Of a stretch of 64,000 bases of DNA, positions 33,700 through 42,781 are shown piece after piece. Below the pieces are notes generated by a model. The model did not search any database, was not told the DNA's origin, and was given only the letters and a program-made list of their open reading frames with translations. Each line of letters begins with the position of its first letter. The first letter of the stretch is position 1. Position numbers and translations under genes: made by a program. This stretch comes from Bog-473 sp963836605 (GTDB lineage: Bacteria; Actinomycetota; Acidimicrobiia; Acidimicrobiales; RAAP-2), in NCBI GenBank assembly GCA_963836605.1, contig CAWIKB010000011.1, positions 124,001 to 188,000 of the forward strand, written 5' to 3'.

Positions 33700-35107
33700 G
33701 GTGCAACCCCCTCCCGGTCAGAGCCAGCATCGTCTCGCCGAAGGCTTCCGACAAGGAAGGATGCGGTTGGATGAAATGAGCCACCTCGTCGGGCAGTGCC
33801 TCCCAGTTCACGGCCAGGTAGCCGGCGCCCAACTGCTCGGTGACCCAGGGGCCCGCCATGTGCACCCCGAGCACCTTGCCGGCCGAGCCGTCCGGCTGCT
33901 TCTCCGCCACGATCTTCACCACACCCTCGATGTCGCCGATGATGAGGGCGCGGCTGTTGCCGCCGAAGGGGTCCTTCTTGGTGACCACCGGAATTCCCTT
34001 TTCCTTGGCCTGTGTCTCCGTCAGCCCGCAGAAGGCCACTTCGGGGTGACAGTAGATGGCCCACGGCACACGCGTGTAGTCCACCGGCACGGTGGGCTCG
34101 CCCAACATCGACTTGACGGCCACGATGGCCTCGGCAAAGCCGACGTGGGCCAGTTGCGGCGTCCCCGCCACCACGTCGCCCACGGCCCAGACGCCGGCTT
34201 CCCCGGTGCGCTGATACTCGTCCGCCACCACGAAGCCTCTCTCGTTCACCTCGACCGCCACCCCGTCGGCCACGAGGCCTTCGGTTCGGGGTCGGCGGCC
34301 CACCGAGACGACGATGAGCTCGACCTCGACCGACGTTTCCCCCGCCCGTACGACGGTGACCCCGCCGGCGGCGGCCGGGGTGTGGCCGTCGACCTGCACT
34401 CCGGTCAGGACATCGATGCCCCGCTTCTTGAAGGACCGGGCCACCACCCGGGTGATGTCGTCATCGCATCCTGTCAGTATCGAGTCGAGCGCCTCCATGA
34501 CCGTGACCTTGGCCCCCAGGTCGGAGAGCAGGGAGGCGAACTCACAGCCGATCGCCCCGCCCCCGATCACCGCCACCGAGGCCGGGAGCTCCTTGAGGTC
34601 GAGGAATTCGTCAGAGGTCAGGACCCACTGGCCGTCGACGTCGAGCCCGGGCAGCGTGCGCGGCACGGAGCCCGCGGCCAGGACGACGTTGCGACCGACC
34701 ACGACCCGCCCGGCGTCCTCGCCGTCGACCACCCGCACGTGGCGATCGGCCTCGAGGGTGCCGGTACCCGAGAGCACCGTGACCCGGCGTCCCTTCAGCA
34801 GGCCGGCCAGCCCTTTGAACAGCTTGTCCACCACGCCGTTCTTGCGGTCCTGGCTCACCGAGAAGTCGAGGCTGGAATTCGCCACGGAAATACCGAACTC
34901 GCCGGCACCCTCCACGGTCCGATGGACCGAAGCGGTCTCGAGGAATTCTTTGGCCGGAACGCAACCCCGGTGCAGACAGGTCCCGCCCACCTTGTCCCGC
35001 TCGACGATGGCAACCGTGAGCCCGGCCGCCGCCCCGTAGAGCGCCGTGGCGTACCCACCAGGCCCACCACCGATGACGACGATGTCGAACTGGTCCTCAG
35101 CGCTCAC
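33692..35107 (-). CDS. lpd: Dihydrolipoamide dehydrogenase (E3)
   Basis: 471 residues. FAD disulfide oxidoreductase that re-oxidises the lipoyl arms of E2. Motifs: N-terminal FAD loop VIGGGPGGYATA, redox pair Cys44/Cys49 in GGTCLHRGCVPAKE, NAD-binding IGGGAIGCEFASLL, the second FAD motif GVWAVGDVV, and the C-terminal HPSLSEAFGE base region. GTG start with Shine-Dalgarno AAAGAGGG. First gene of the lpd-E2-lipBA unit. Confidence 0.94.
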   Translation of the reverse strand: MSAEDQFDIVVIGGGPGGYATALYGAAAGLTVAIVERDKVGGTCLHRGCVPAKEFLETASVHRTVEGAGEFGISVANSSLDFSVSQDRKNGVVDKLFKGLAGLLKGRRVTVLSGTGTLEADRHVRVVDGEDAGRVVVGRNVVLAAGSVPRTLPGLDVDGQWVLTSDEFLDLKELPASVAVIGGGAIGCEFASLLSDLGAKVTVMEALDSILTGCDDDITRVVARSFKKRGIDVLTGVQVDGHTPAAAGGVTVVRAGETSVEVELIVVSVGRRPRTEGLVADGVAVEVNERGFVVADEYQRTGEAGVWAVGDVVAGTPQLAHVGFAEAIVAVKSMLGEPTVPVDYTRVPWAIYCHPEVAFCGLTETQAKEKGIPVVTKKDPFGGNSRALIIGDIEGVVKIVAEKQPDGSAGKVLGVHMAGPWVTEQLGAGYLAVNWEALPDEVAHFIQPHPSLSEAFGETMLALTGRGLHLG

Positions 35108-35258
35108 CGTGCCCTCTTTCTGTCAGCCCACCACACGGCCGGTCCCTCCCCGAACAGCCCCGAGCGCGATGTAAGCGAATCTCTGCCGCCAACCATCGTA
35201 CCGGTCACCGTGACTTCGAAGGCCAGCTCGGCTCCCCCCGGTGGGCGGCACGCCCCCC

Positions 35259-35732
35259 CTAGAGACCGCCGCCACGCACGCCTCTCCCGCTATCGGCGGC
35301 GGCGGTCGCCAGTTCGTCGACCCGGTCGTTCCAACGGTCACCCGAATGCCCCTTCACCCACCGGAAGGTGACGTTCGCCGCCGAGCTCACCGCCAACTCG
35401 ATCAGGGGTTCCCACAGGTCGCGGTTGGCCACCGGCTTGTTTTGGGAGTTCTTCCAGTTCCGGCGCTGCCAACCCTGCCACCAGCCGTCCCTGAAGCAGT
35501 TGACGACATAGGTGGAATCGCTGACCACCTCGATGTCTGACGCGCCGTCAGAAGTGAAATGGCGCAGGGCCTCGAGCGCGGCGGTGATCTCCATGCGCTG
35601 ATTGGTGGTGGCCGGATCGGCCCCGCTGGCGAACGGTCCCCCGGGGACGGCCCAGGCCCACCCGCCGGGACCCGGATTACCTCGGCACGCGCCGTCGGTA
35701 TAGACGACGACGGCAGCATGGTCGGAGTTCAT
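35259..35732 (-). CDS. rnhA: Ribonuclease HI
   Basis: 157 residues. Cuts the RNA strand of RNA-DNA hybrids. Catalytic acids visible: Asp in YTDGACRGNPGPGG, Glu in NQRMEITAAL, Asp in VVSDSTYVVN and Asp in GDRWNDRVDELA, plus the His of VKGHSGD. Length and full motif set are those of single-domain RNase HI. ATG 35732 was chosen because the longer frame upstream is antisense to aceE. Divergent from aceE with 57 nt between starts. Confidence 0.95.
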   Translation of the reverse strand: MNSDHAAVVVYTDGACRGNPGPGGWAWAVPGGPFASGADPATTNQRMEITAALEALRHFTSDGASDIEVVSDSTYVVNCFRDGWWQGWQRRNWKNSQNKPVANRDLWEPLIELAVSSAANVTFRWVKGHSGDRWNDRVDELATAAADSGRGVRGGGL

Positions 35733-35777
35733 GCCCAATGTGTAACACCCGCGGATGGGGCTCCCCGTAGCGAACGG

Positions 35778-35783
35778 TACGGT
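35778..35783 (+). promoter_or_regulatory. -10 box of aceE
   Basis: TACGGT, 6 nt before the aceE ATG; GGGG in the 6-nt gap could also act as a weak ribosome site. Confidence 0.4.
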
Positions 35784-35789
35784 GGGGCC

Positions 35790-38495
35790 ATGTTGTTCGA
35801 TGGGATCGGTCATCAGGTTCCCGACACTGACCCAGTCGAGACGCAGGAGTGGCTCGACTCGTTCGACGCCATCGTCGACTCGCGCGGCCGGGCGCGCGCC
35901 CGTTTCCTCCTCATGAAGCTTCTGGAGTCGGCCCGGACCAGACAGGTGGACTTTCCCGCCACCGTGTCGACGCCCTACGTCAACACGATTCCGGCCGAAG
36001 TGGAGCCCTGGTTTCCCGGGGACGAGTACCAGGAACGGCGCATCCGGGCCTACATCCGCTGGAACGCCGCCGCCATGGTGGTGCGGGCCAACACCCGCAC
36101 CGAGGGCATCGGCGGCCACCTGTCGACCTACGCCAGTTCGGCCGCCCTCTACGAAGTCGGGTTCAATCATTTCTTCCGAGGCAAGGGCGACGGCGGGTTC
36201 GGCGACCAGGTCTACATTCAGGGGCACGCCTCGCCCGGTATCTACGCGCGGGCTTTCCTCGAAGGCCGGCTGACTGAGGACCAACTCGACAACTTCCGTC
36301 ACGAGGTGGGCGGAAGTGGCCTCCCCAGCTACCCCCACCCGCGCGCCCTGCCCGACTTCTGGGAGTTCCCCACCGTGTCCATGGGCCTGGGTCCAATCTC
36401 GGCCATCTACCAGGCGCACGTCAATCGCTACCTCAATCACCGCCATCTGGTCGACACCAGTGCGAGCCGAGTCTGGTGCTTCGTGGGCGACGGCGAGATG
36501 GACGAGCCGGAGTCGATCGGCGCGCTGGGCGTGGCCGGACGCGAGCACCTCGACAACCTCATCTTCGTGGTCAACTGCAACCTGCAACGGCTCGACGGTC
36601 CCGTGCGCGGCAACGGGAAGATCATCCAGGAGCTCGAGGCAGTCTTCCGGGGTGCGGGTTGGAACGTGATCAAGGTGATCTGGGGATCGCGCTGGGACGC
36701 CCTGCTGGCTCGTGATGTCGACGGGGTCCTGCTGGACCGGATGAACACCACCTTGGACGGCGAGTACCAGAAACTGTCGGTCGAGTCGGGCGCCTACATC
36801 CGCGAGCATTTCTTCGGCCCTGATCCCCGACTGCGCAAAATGGTGGAGGACCTGAGCGACGAGGAGCTGGTCTCGCTGCCCCGGGGCGGGCACGACTACC
36901 GCAAGCTCTATGCCGCCTACAAGCTGGCCACCGAGCAGCGGGGGGCACCCACGGTGATCCTGGCCAAGACGGTCAAGGGTTGGACGCTGGGGCCCGAGAT
37001 CGAATCCCGCAACGCCACCCACCAGATCAAGAAGATGACCCGTGGCCAACTCCGAGCGCTGCGGGACCGCCTCTACCTGACCGATGACATCCCTGACTCC
37101 GCGCTGGAGGGCGATCCGCCCTACGTCCGGCCCGCCGAGGGATCCGACGCCATGGAGTACCTGCGGGCCCGGGGTCGCGTCCTGGCCGGACCGGTGCCCT
37201 CGCGGGTGGTCCGCCCCAGCCGCCAGATCCTCCCCGATGACAAGGTCTTCGAGGAGTTCGCCGCCGGATCGGGAAGGCAATCGGTGTCGACCACCATGGT
37301 CTTCGCCCGTCTGCTCAGAAACCTCGTACGGGATCCGACCATCGGCCCCATGGTGGCGCCCATCGTCTCGGACGAAGCCCGCACCTTCGGCCTCGAGGCC
37401 ATCATCGCGGAGACCCAGATCTACGCCCCCGAGGGACAGCACTATGTGCCGGTCGACGCCGACCTGCCCCTCCACTACGCCGAGAGCACCTCGGGCCAGG
37501 TCCTCCAAGAAGGCATCACCGAGGCCGGGGCCCTGGCTGCGTTCACCGCTCTGGCCACCGCCTACGCGACCTGGGGACAGCCGATGCTGCCGGTCTTCCT
37601 CTTCTATTCCATGTTCGGGTTTCAGCGGGTGGGCGACCTGACGTGGGCCTTGGGCGACATCCGGGGTCGGGGAATCCTGGCCGGGTGCACCGCCGGCCGC
37701 ACCACGTTGCAGGGCGAGGGGCTGCAGCACGACGACGGGCAATCGCCCCTTCTGGCCTCGGTGAACCCGGCCGCCGTGATCTACGACGCCTCGTTCGCCT
37801 ACGAAGTCGCGGTGATCATGCAGGACGCCATCGAGCGCCTGATGGGAGCCCAGCCCGAGGATCGCTTCTGGTACCTCACCCTCTACAACGAGACCTACCC
37901 GATGCCGGCGCTCCCCGACGGCAAGGAGGGTGCGGCGGTCCGCCGGGGCATTGTCGACGGCATCTACAGATTCTCACCGGCGCCGAAAACCAAGGGCGCG
38001 TTGCGGGCCACCGTCTGCTTCTCCGGTCCCATGTGGCGCATAGCCCAAGAAGCACAGGACATGTTGTCGACTCGTTGGGGCGTGGCCGTCGACACGTGGG
38101 CGGTCACCTCCTGGAACAACCTTCGGACCGACGCGCTGGATTCTGAGCGGTGGAACCGCCTGCACGCCGAGGAGCCGGCGCGATCCGCCATCGTGACCGC
38201 GGCCCTGGGCTCGGGCCCGGACCCCGTGGTGGCGATCACCGACTACGTGAGGTCGGTGCCCGACCAGGTGGCCCGGTTCATCGGACGCCCGTACACCTCG
38301 CTCGGCACCGACGGCTTCGGTCGGTCCGACGCCCGGGACGCCCTGCGGAGTTACTTCGAGGTCGACACGGTGCACCTGGTGATTGCCGTGCTGAGTCAAC
38401 TGGCCCGCTCGGGGCAGGTGCAGGCCTCGGTGGTGACGGCCGCCATGAGCGAGCTGGGTGTCGACCCGTCGCGCGCCGCGCCCTTCCTGGTCTGA
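35790..38495 (+). CDS. aceE: Pyruvate dehydrogenase E1 component, homodimeric type
   Basis: 901 residues, the usual AceE length. Decarboxylates pyruvate with thiamine diphosphate and passes the acetyl group to lipoyl-E2. Features: N-terminal AceE block PYVNTIPAEVEPWFPGDEYQ (split here at 63-82), GHASPGIYAR with the active-site His146, TPP motif starting GDGEMDEPE at 233 and ending VVNCNLQRLDG, and the second-domain FLFYSMFGFQRVGDL. Divergent from rnhA and across from lpd-E2-lipBA, so all PDH components and lipoylation enzymes lie within 8 kb. thiE for its cofactor follows at 39749. Confidence 0.95.
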   Translation: MLFDGIGHQVPDTDPVETQEWLDSFDAIVDSRGRARARFLLMKLLESARTRQVDFPATVSTPYVNTIPAEVEPWFPGDEYQERRIRAYIRWNAAAMVVRANTRTEGIGGHLSTYASSAALYEVGFNHFFRGKGDGGFGDQVYIQGHASPGIYARAFLEGRLTEDQLDNFRHEVGGSGLPSYPHPRALPDFWEFPTVSMGLGPISAIYQAHVNRYLNHRHLVDTSASRVWCFVGDGEMDEPESIGALGVAGREHLDNLIFVVNCNLQRLDGPVRGNGKIIQELEAVFRGAGWNVIKVIWGSRWDALLARDVDGVLLDRMNTTLDGEYQKLSVESGAYIREHFFGPDPRLRKMVEDLSDEELVSLPRGGHDYRKLYAAYKLATEQRGAPTVILAKTVKGWTLGPEIESRNATHQIKKMTRGQLRALRDRLYLTDDIPDSALEGDPPYVRPAEGSDAMEYLRARGRVLAGPVPSRVVRPSRQILPDDKVFEEFAAGSGRQSVSTTMVFARLLRNLVRDPTIGPMVAPIVSDEARTFGLEAIIAETQIYAPEGQHYVPVDADLPLHYAESTSGQVLQEGITEAGALAAFTALATAYATWGQPMLPVFLFYSMFGFQRVGDLTWALGDIRGRGILAGCTAGRTTLQGEGLQHDDGQSPLLASVNPAAVIYDASFAYEVAVIMQDAIERLMGAQPEDRFWYLTLYNETYPMPALPDGKEGAAVRRGIVDGIYRFSPAPKTKGALRATVCFSGPMWRIAQEAQDMLSTRWGVAVDTWAVTSWNNLRTDALDSERWNRLHAEEPARSAIVTAALGSGPDPVVAITDYVRSVPDQVARFIGRPYTSLGTDGFGRSDARDALRSYFEVDTVHLVIAVLSQLARSGQVQASVVTAAMSELGVDPSRAAPFLV

Positions 38496-38506
38496 CCGAC
38501 GGCTTC

Positions 38507-38662
38507 TCAGCCTCGGGCGAGCACGACATCGCGTGAGAGCTGCATCTGGCCGAGGTGCGGGAACAACTCCTCCATGACGGGGAGGAGCACGGCTCCCTTC
38601 GTCCGGGCGTAGGGCGTGACGAGATCTTCGGGAGGCCTTGACGCGATCAGTGGGCGACCCAC
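38507..38662 (-). pseudogene. Possible DinB/YfiT-like C-terminal fragment
   Basis: An open stretch of 51 codons from GTG 38662 ends in EELFPHLGQMQLSRDVVL, which resembles the last helix of DinB-family proteins (H-x-G-Q-x-x-x-x-R). No N-terminal domain is present: the frame begins inside the 3' end of the Rrf2 gene. It may be the remnant of a decayed gene whose front was lost, or a chance frame. It converges on aceE with 11 nt between stops. Confidence 0.3.
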
Positions 38663-39099
38663 GCGTCGGGGTTGTCCGTCATCTTGCGCACGTGGGCCGG
38701 GAGGCTCCCGGCGATCACATCGGCCAGGCTGACCTTCTCGAGCACCGAACGCAGGCTGGCCCGCACGGCCACCCAGACCTGCTGGAGGTTCTCGGCGGCC
38801 CCGTCGTAGCTGGTCAGCTCGGGCCGGTAGCCGCGCACCTCGGCCAGAGGACCATCGAGCGCCCGGATCACATCGGCCATGGTGACCTCATCGGCGCCGC
38901 GGGCGAGGCGGTACCCGCCCTCGGCTCCCCGCTGGCTGGCCACGATCCCGGCGCGGCGCAGATCGGCCAGGATCGCGCCCAGGAACCGGGGCGGCAGGCC
39001 TTGCTCGCCAGCCAGGTACTCCGCCGTCTGAGGAGTGCCCGCCGCGGCCAGGGCCAGGAGCGCTCGAATGCCGTAGTCGACCTTGGCCGGGATGTGCAT
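38647..39099 (-). CDS. Rrf2-family transcriptional regulator, cysteine-free
   Basis: 150 residues. The winged-helix start (HIPAKVDYGIRALLALA) and the wing region SQRGAEGGYRLAR are typical of Rrf2. The three cysteines that bind Fe-S clusters in IscR and NsrR are absent; the product has no cysteine at all. It may use other residues as a cluster ligand set, as some family members do, or sense something else. ATG 39099 gives the standard N-terminus. Divergent from the HhH-GPD gene; not linked to the suf genes. Confidence 0.82.
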   Translation of the reverse strand: MHIPAKVDYGIRALLALAAAGTPQTAEYLAGEQGLPPRFLGAILADLRRAGIVASQRGAEGGYRLARGADEVTMADVIRALDGPLAEVRGYRPELTSYDGAAENLQQVWVAVRASLRSVLEKVSLADVIAGSLPAHVRKMTDNPDAWVAH

Positions 39100-39170
39100 G
39101 GGGTGATTCTGCCCTGCCCAGGGGTGCCTGAGCACGTTCATCCCCCGTCCAGGCATGGGAAGATCGGGTC

Positions 39171-39752
39171 ATGGCAAAAGTGGCTCTGCACCTGACCGGG
39201 GACAAGGACGCCGATGCGCTGCTGAGTCGCGATCCCCTGGCCCTCCTGCTCGGAATGGTTCTCGACCAGCAGATTCCCATGGAACGAGCGTTCTGGGCTC
39301 CCTCGGAGCTGGCCCGGAGAATGGGGGGTTCGCTCGACGCGTCGGCCATCGCCTCCATGGATCCCGACAAATTCACCGAGCTCTTCAAGGAGAGGCCTGC
39401 GCTGCACCGCTTTCCCGGATCCATGGCCGGGAGAGTGCAGGGGGTCTGCCGGATCGTGACCGACGAGTACGACGGCAAGGCGGGCGGTCTGTGGAAACGG
39501 CCGGCCGATGGTGGCGATCTCATCACGCGGTTGGCCGCGCTCCCCGGGTTCGGCCCGCAGAAGTCCCGTATCTTCGCGGCGCTGCTGGGCAAGCAGCTCG
39601 GTGTCCAGCCCGAAGGGTGGCGCGCCGCCACCAAGCCCTTCGGCGACGCCGGGACCTATCTCTCCATTGCCGACATCACCGACGCCGAGAGCCTGGGCAA
39701 GGTGCGTGCGCACAAGCAGGCGATGAAGGCCAAGGCACGCGCCAAAGGGTGA
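39171..39752 (+). CDS. HhH-GPD-type base excision repair-like protein
   Basis: 193 residues. An actinobacterial family of DNA glycosylase-like proteins with start MAKVALHLTGDKDAD, LLGMVLDQQIPMERAF, and a helix-hairpin-helix LAALPGFGPQKSRIF. Unlike EndoIII there is no Fe-S cluster cysteine set. The substrate lesion is unknown. Basic Lys/Ala-rich C-terminus (KQAMKAKARAKG) could bind DNA. Its TGA overlaps the GTG of thiE. Confidence 0.8.
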   Translation: MAKVALHLTGDKDADALLSRDPLALLLGMVLDQQIPMERAFWAPSELARRMGGSLDASAIASMDPDKFTELFKERPALHRFPGSMAGRVQGVCRIVTDEYDGKAGGLWKRPADGGDLITRLAALPGFGPQKSRIFAALLGKQLGVQPEGWRAATKPFGDAGTYLSIADITDAESLGKVRAHKQAMKAKARAKG

Positions 39753-40378
39753 CTCCCCCCCGCAGCATCGCGGGCTGCCATCTCTACCTGTGTACACCCG
39801 ACCGGCCCGACGTGGCCGACTTCGTCTCGGCCTGTATCGCCGGCGGCGTGGACGTCGTGCAATTGCGCGACAAGCACCTCGAAGCCAGGCCGCTCCTGGA
39901 CCGAGCCCGGCTCGTCGGTGCCGTCTGTGCGGACGCAGGGGTGCCGTTCATTCTCAACGATCGACCCGACCTGGCCCTCGACGTCGGCGCGGACGGCGTC
40001 CACGTGGGCCAGGACGATGCCCCGGTGGACCTGGCCCGCCGCCTTCTCGGAGCAGACGCCATCGTCGGGCTCTCGACCCATGGCCCCGACGACCTGGAGC
40101 GCGCTGTCGCGGCCGACGTGACCTACATCTCCGCCGGTCCGGTCGAGCCCACGCCCACCAAGCCCGGCCGCCCGGGCACCGGCCTGGCGTATCTTCGCCT
40201 GGCCGTGGAGCGCGCGCCGGTGCCGGTGTTCGTCACGGGCGGGGTCACGCCCGAGCGCGTTGGTGGGTTGGCCGCGGCCGGCGCCCGGCACTTCGTGGTG
40301 GTGCGCTACCTGACCGAGGCGCCGGACCCGTTCGTCGCCGCGCGCTCACTGCGTGAGGCCATTGATGAGATCGTGTGA
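39749..40378 (+). CDS. thiE: Thiamine-phosphate synthase
   Basis: 209 residues. Couples HMP-diphosphate with thiazole phosphate to make thiamine phosphate. Motifs: VVQLRDKH, LNDRPDLALDVGADGVHVGQDD (Mg and pyrophosphate sites), and GPVEPTPTKPGRPGTGL. GTG start overlaps the preceding stop (GTGA). The gene overlaps the convergent beta-propeller gene by 33 nt at its 3' end. Thiamine diphosphate made from its product is the AceE cofactor. Confidence 0.92.
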   Translation: MTPPRSIAGCHLYLCTPDRPDVADFVSACIAGGVDVVQLRDKHLEARPLLDRARLVGAVCADAGVPFILNDRPDLALDVGADGVHVGQDDAPVDLARRLLGADAIVGLSTHGPDDLERAVAADVTYISAGPVEPTPTKPGRPGTGLAYLRLAVERAPVPVFVTGGVTPERVGGLAAAGARHFVVVRYLTEAPDPFVAARSLREAIDEIV

Positions 40379-41833
40379 GCCCGCCGCCTCTGATCGCCGC
40401 CTGTGCGCCCGCCTCTTCGGACTGCGAGCGCCGGTGGCCCGGAAGGCGACGACACGATTGGCGGCGGGCGCCAGGAGGAACCCGTCGCCGACGCTCGACG
40501 TCGGGAAGTGGTTGGCCGGGACGCCGATCGAAGCCTGCTGCCGGACGGTGCCCGTGGTCGGGTCGAGTCCGTACAGCGAGCCGTTCTGACCGATCGTCCA
40601 CACCAGCCCCGCGGCAACGATGGGCGGGCCGCCACCCACCTGCGTGCTCCAGAGAAGACGGAGTCTCGGGGGCGAAGCGGTCACCTGGACGGCCACGGTG
40701 CCGCTCAGGCAGGGAAGGTAGACGGTCGTGCCCACCACGGCACTACCGCCGTCGATGTCGTCGCGACAGGCCGAGCCCAGACTGGCCTCCTGTCCGCCGA
40801 TGCCACCGAGGTGTGCGCCCCGGAGAAGGTAGGCAATGCGAGCCTTTCCGGCGACGACCACCTGGCCGTCCGGAAGCAGCGCCGGCGCCATCGACAAGTC
40901 GAGATCTCCGGCATTGTTCTCAGGCCAGGTGGTTGGAGCGAAGTACTGCAAGAGCGAGAGGGACGGTGAGAGCTCGAGGGCCGAATCGCTGTCGTCGTAG
41001 GCCTGGCCGCGCGAACGGACCGAACCGTTCCCGACGCTGACCCAGATGTCGCCGCTGTGGTCGACGGCGGGCGCCGCCCCTCCCATCCAGACCGCCCCCT
41101 GACTGTCACCGGCGGCCGCGTCGACCGTGAAATACGTAGGCGTCGAACCAGCCTCGCCCACTGCGACCACCCGGCCCCGGTAACTGCCACAGTCCCCGTA
41201 GTTCCCGCCGAGGCCGAACACCACCCGCCCTCCGTCGAGTGCCAGACCCGTGCGCTCGAGGAGCGAGGCGGGATCCGCGCCCGGAGGATCCACGTTCTGC
41301 GCCAACTCGATGGCACCAGACCTCGCGTCGAGGCCGACCAGCAGGTGGGCCGGGCTCCCGTTCGCCTCTTCGGCGGCCACGACGTAGATCTCGTTCCGCC
41401 GTTGGTCGAGGACCGGAGTACCGGTGATCCCCACGGTGGGGGAAATGTCGCCGCACGGCAGCGACGACGCCGGCACGGGGCTGCCCAGGTGGCGCGACCA
41501 GATCACCGTGCCGGTCGAAGAGGACAACGCGTACACCGTGTCGTTCTCGGTGGCCGCGTAGACCACGCCTGAGGCGACGAGCGGCTCCCCGTAGAGCTGC
41601 CCGTCGAGGGCAGCCGACGTCCACGCTCGTTTGGAAGTGGCTACAACATTGACCGATCCCGTGGCACCCGACCCGGCGGCGTCGCCGTGGTACACGGTCC
41701 ACGAATTCGCATCACCCGCCGTGGTGCCCGACGCGCCCGCGGTCGTGGGCATCGTGGCGACCATGAGCAGGAGAACGCCGATCAGCGCGGCAACGACCGA
41801 AACCGGCGATGCTCGCCTCGGAACGGTCGTCAC
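40346..41833 (-). CDS. Secreted PQQ-like beta-propeller repeat protein
   Basis: 495 residues. An N-terminal hydrophobic export signal (about residues 10-34) is followed by repeated blades of the type GxLYALDxxTG, for example VVYAATENDTVYALSSSTG and a second copy near GSLYGLDPTTGTV. The fold is that of PQQ-dependent dehydrogenases and BamB-like proteins, but no catalytic Asp/Glu set can be assigned, so it may only bind a ligand or protein. Two Cys pairs could form disulfides. Starts at GTG 41833; no partner gene is evident. Confidence 0.72.
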   Translation of the reverse strand: MTTVPRRASPVSVVAALIGVLLLMVATMPTTAGASGTTAGDANSWTVYHGDAAGSGATGSVNVVATSKRAWTSAALDGQLYGEPLVASGVVYAATENDTVYALSSSTGTVIWSRHLGSPVPASSLPCGDISPTVGITGTPVLDQRRNEIYVVAAEEANGSPAHLLVGLDARSGAIELAQNVDPPGADPASLLERTGLALDGGRVVFGLGGNYGDCGSYRGRVVAVGEAGSTPTYFTVDAAAGDSQGAVWMGGAAPAVDHSGDIWVSVGNGSVRSRGQAYDDSDSALELSPSLSLLQYFAPTTWPENNAGDLDLSMAPALLPDGQVVVAGKARIAYLLRGAHLGGIGGQEASLGSACRDDIDGGSAVVGTTVYLPCLSGTVAVQVTASPPRLRLLWSTQVGGGPPIVAAGLVWTIGQNGSLYGLDPTTGTVRQQASIGVPANHFPTSSVGDGFLLAPAANRVVAFRATGARSPKRRAHRRRSEAAGSHDLINGLTQ

Positions 41834-41854
41834 CTCAACCCGGCGCGCCCCCGG

Positions 41855-42724
41855 CTACAGGTCCGCGAGCTTGGGGACGACCTGTTCGCCGAGCTGCTCG
41901 ACCCACGCGGCGGGATCGGGAACGAGTGGCATCACCTCGACCAGGTCGATACCAAGCTTGGCGTAGCCCTCCATGCTGGCGAGGAAGGCATCCACGTCGG
42001 CGAGGGGATCGGCGAAGCCGAGAATGGTCTTCTCGATGCTGGCGGGGTCGCGGCTCTCGGCCTCACAGTGACGCGCCAGTACGTCAAGCTTGTGGGCCAC
42101 CACCGAGGGCTCGGGGGCGAACAGGTTGCATGCGTCCGCGTAACGGGCCACCAGGCGGAGGGTCTTCCGCTCACCACTGCCGCCCACGAGGATCCTGGGG
42201 GAGGGCCGCTGAATCGGGCGGGGCATGCAGATGGTCTCAGCCAGCCGGTAGTGGCGACCCTCGTACGGACCGTCGTCGTCGCTCCACATCTGATGGCAGA
42301 TCTGCAGTGTCTCCTCGAGGCGCTCGAAGCGCTCCGCCACGGCCGGGAACGTCACACCCAGACCTTCGTGCTCCCGTTCGTACCACGCCGCCCCGATGCC
42401 GAGTTGGGCCCGACCGCCCGAGAGGATGTCCAGGGTGGTGACGATCTTGGCGAGCAGCCCGGGGTGGCGGTAGGTGACGCCGGTGACCAACAGCCCGAGC
42501 TTCACGCGCCGGGTCTGACCGGCCAGAAAGCCCAGCGCGGTGTAGCCCTCGAGCATCGGGTCCCGGGCCGTCGCAAATTCCTCCATCTGGAACCAGTGGT
42601 CCATCAGCGTGAAGACCGCGCAGCCGCCCTCATCGGCGGCGCGGGCGGTGGCCGCCAGCGTGGGCCCCAGGGATTCGGGGCCTCCCGGAAGCGTGAAATT
42701 GGCGAAGTGGATACCGAGTTTCAT
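41855..42724 (-). CDS. LLM-class F420-dependent oxidoreductase (Rv1855c-like)
   Basis: 289 residues, luciferase-like TIM barrel. The start MKLGIHFANFTLPGG, FTLMDHWFQM, LGLLVTGVTYRHPG and GIGAAWYEREHEGLGV match the Rv1855c-type F420 oxidoreductases. F420 dependence is inferred from the family; the substrate is unknown. ATG 42724 is preceded by TAAGGT 7 nt upstream, read here as a -10 box rather than a ribosome site. The frame extends further upstream but not as recognisable protein. Confidence 0.82.
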   Translation of the reverse strand: MKLGIHFANFTLPGGPESLGPTLAATARAADEGGCAVFTLMDHWFQMEEFATARDPMLEGYTALGFLAGQTRRVKLGLLVTGVTYRHPGLLAKIVTTLDILSGGRAQLGIGAAWYEREHEGLGVTFPAVAERFERLEETLQICHQMWSDDDGPYEGRHYRLAETICMPRPIQRPSPRILVGGSGERKTLRLVARYADACNLFAPEPSVVAHKLDVLARHCEAESRDPASIEKTILGFADPLADVDAFLASMEGYAKLGIDLVEVMPLVPDPAAWVEQLGEQVVPKLADL

Positions 42725-42731
42725 GGCGGCC

Positions 42732-42737
42732 ACCTTA
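42732..42737 (-). promoter_or_regulatory. -10 box of the F420 oxidoreductase gene
   Basis: TAAGGT, 7 nt before the ATG at 42724. It could also be mistaken for a Shine-Dalgarno; the TANNNT pattern recurs at other genes here. Confidence 0.4.
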
Positions 42738-42781
42738 CGGTTCTGGCGCGGCTCGCCGTCAGGGTCCATCTGGCGGGTCGA

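Noticed and set aside
35733..37742. A long in-frame upstream extension of rnhA
   Set aside because: Antisense to aceE. RNase HI starts at ATG 35732 with the normal length.
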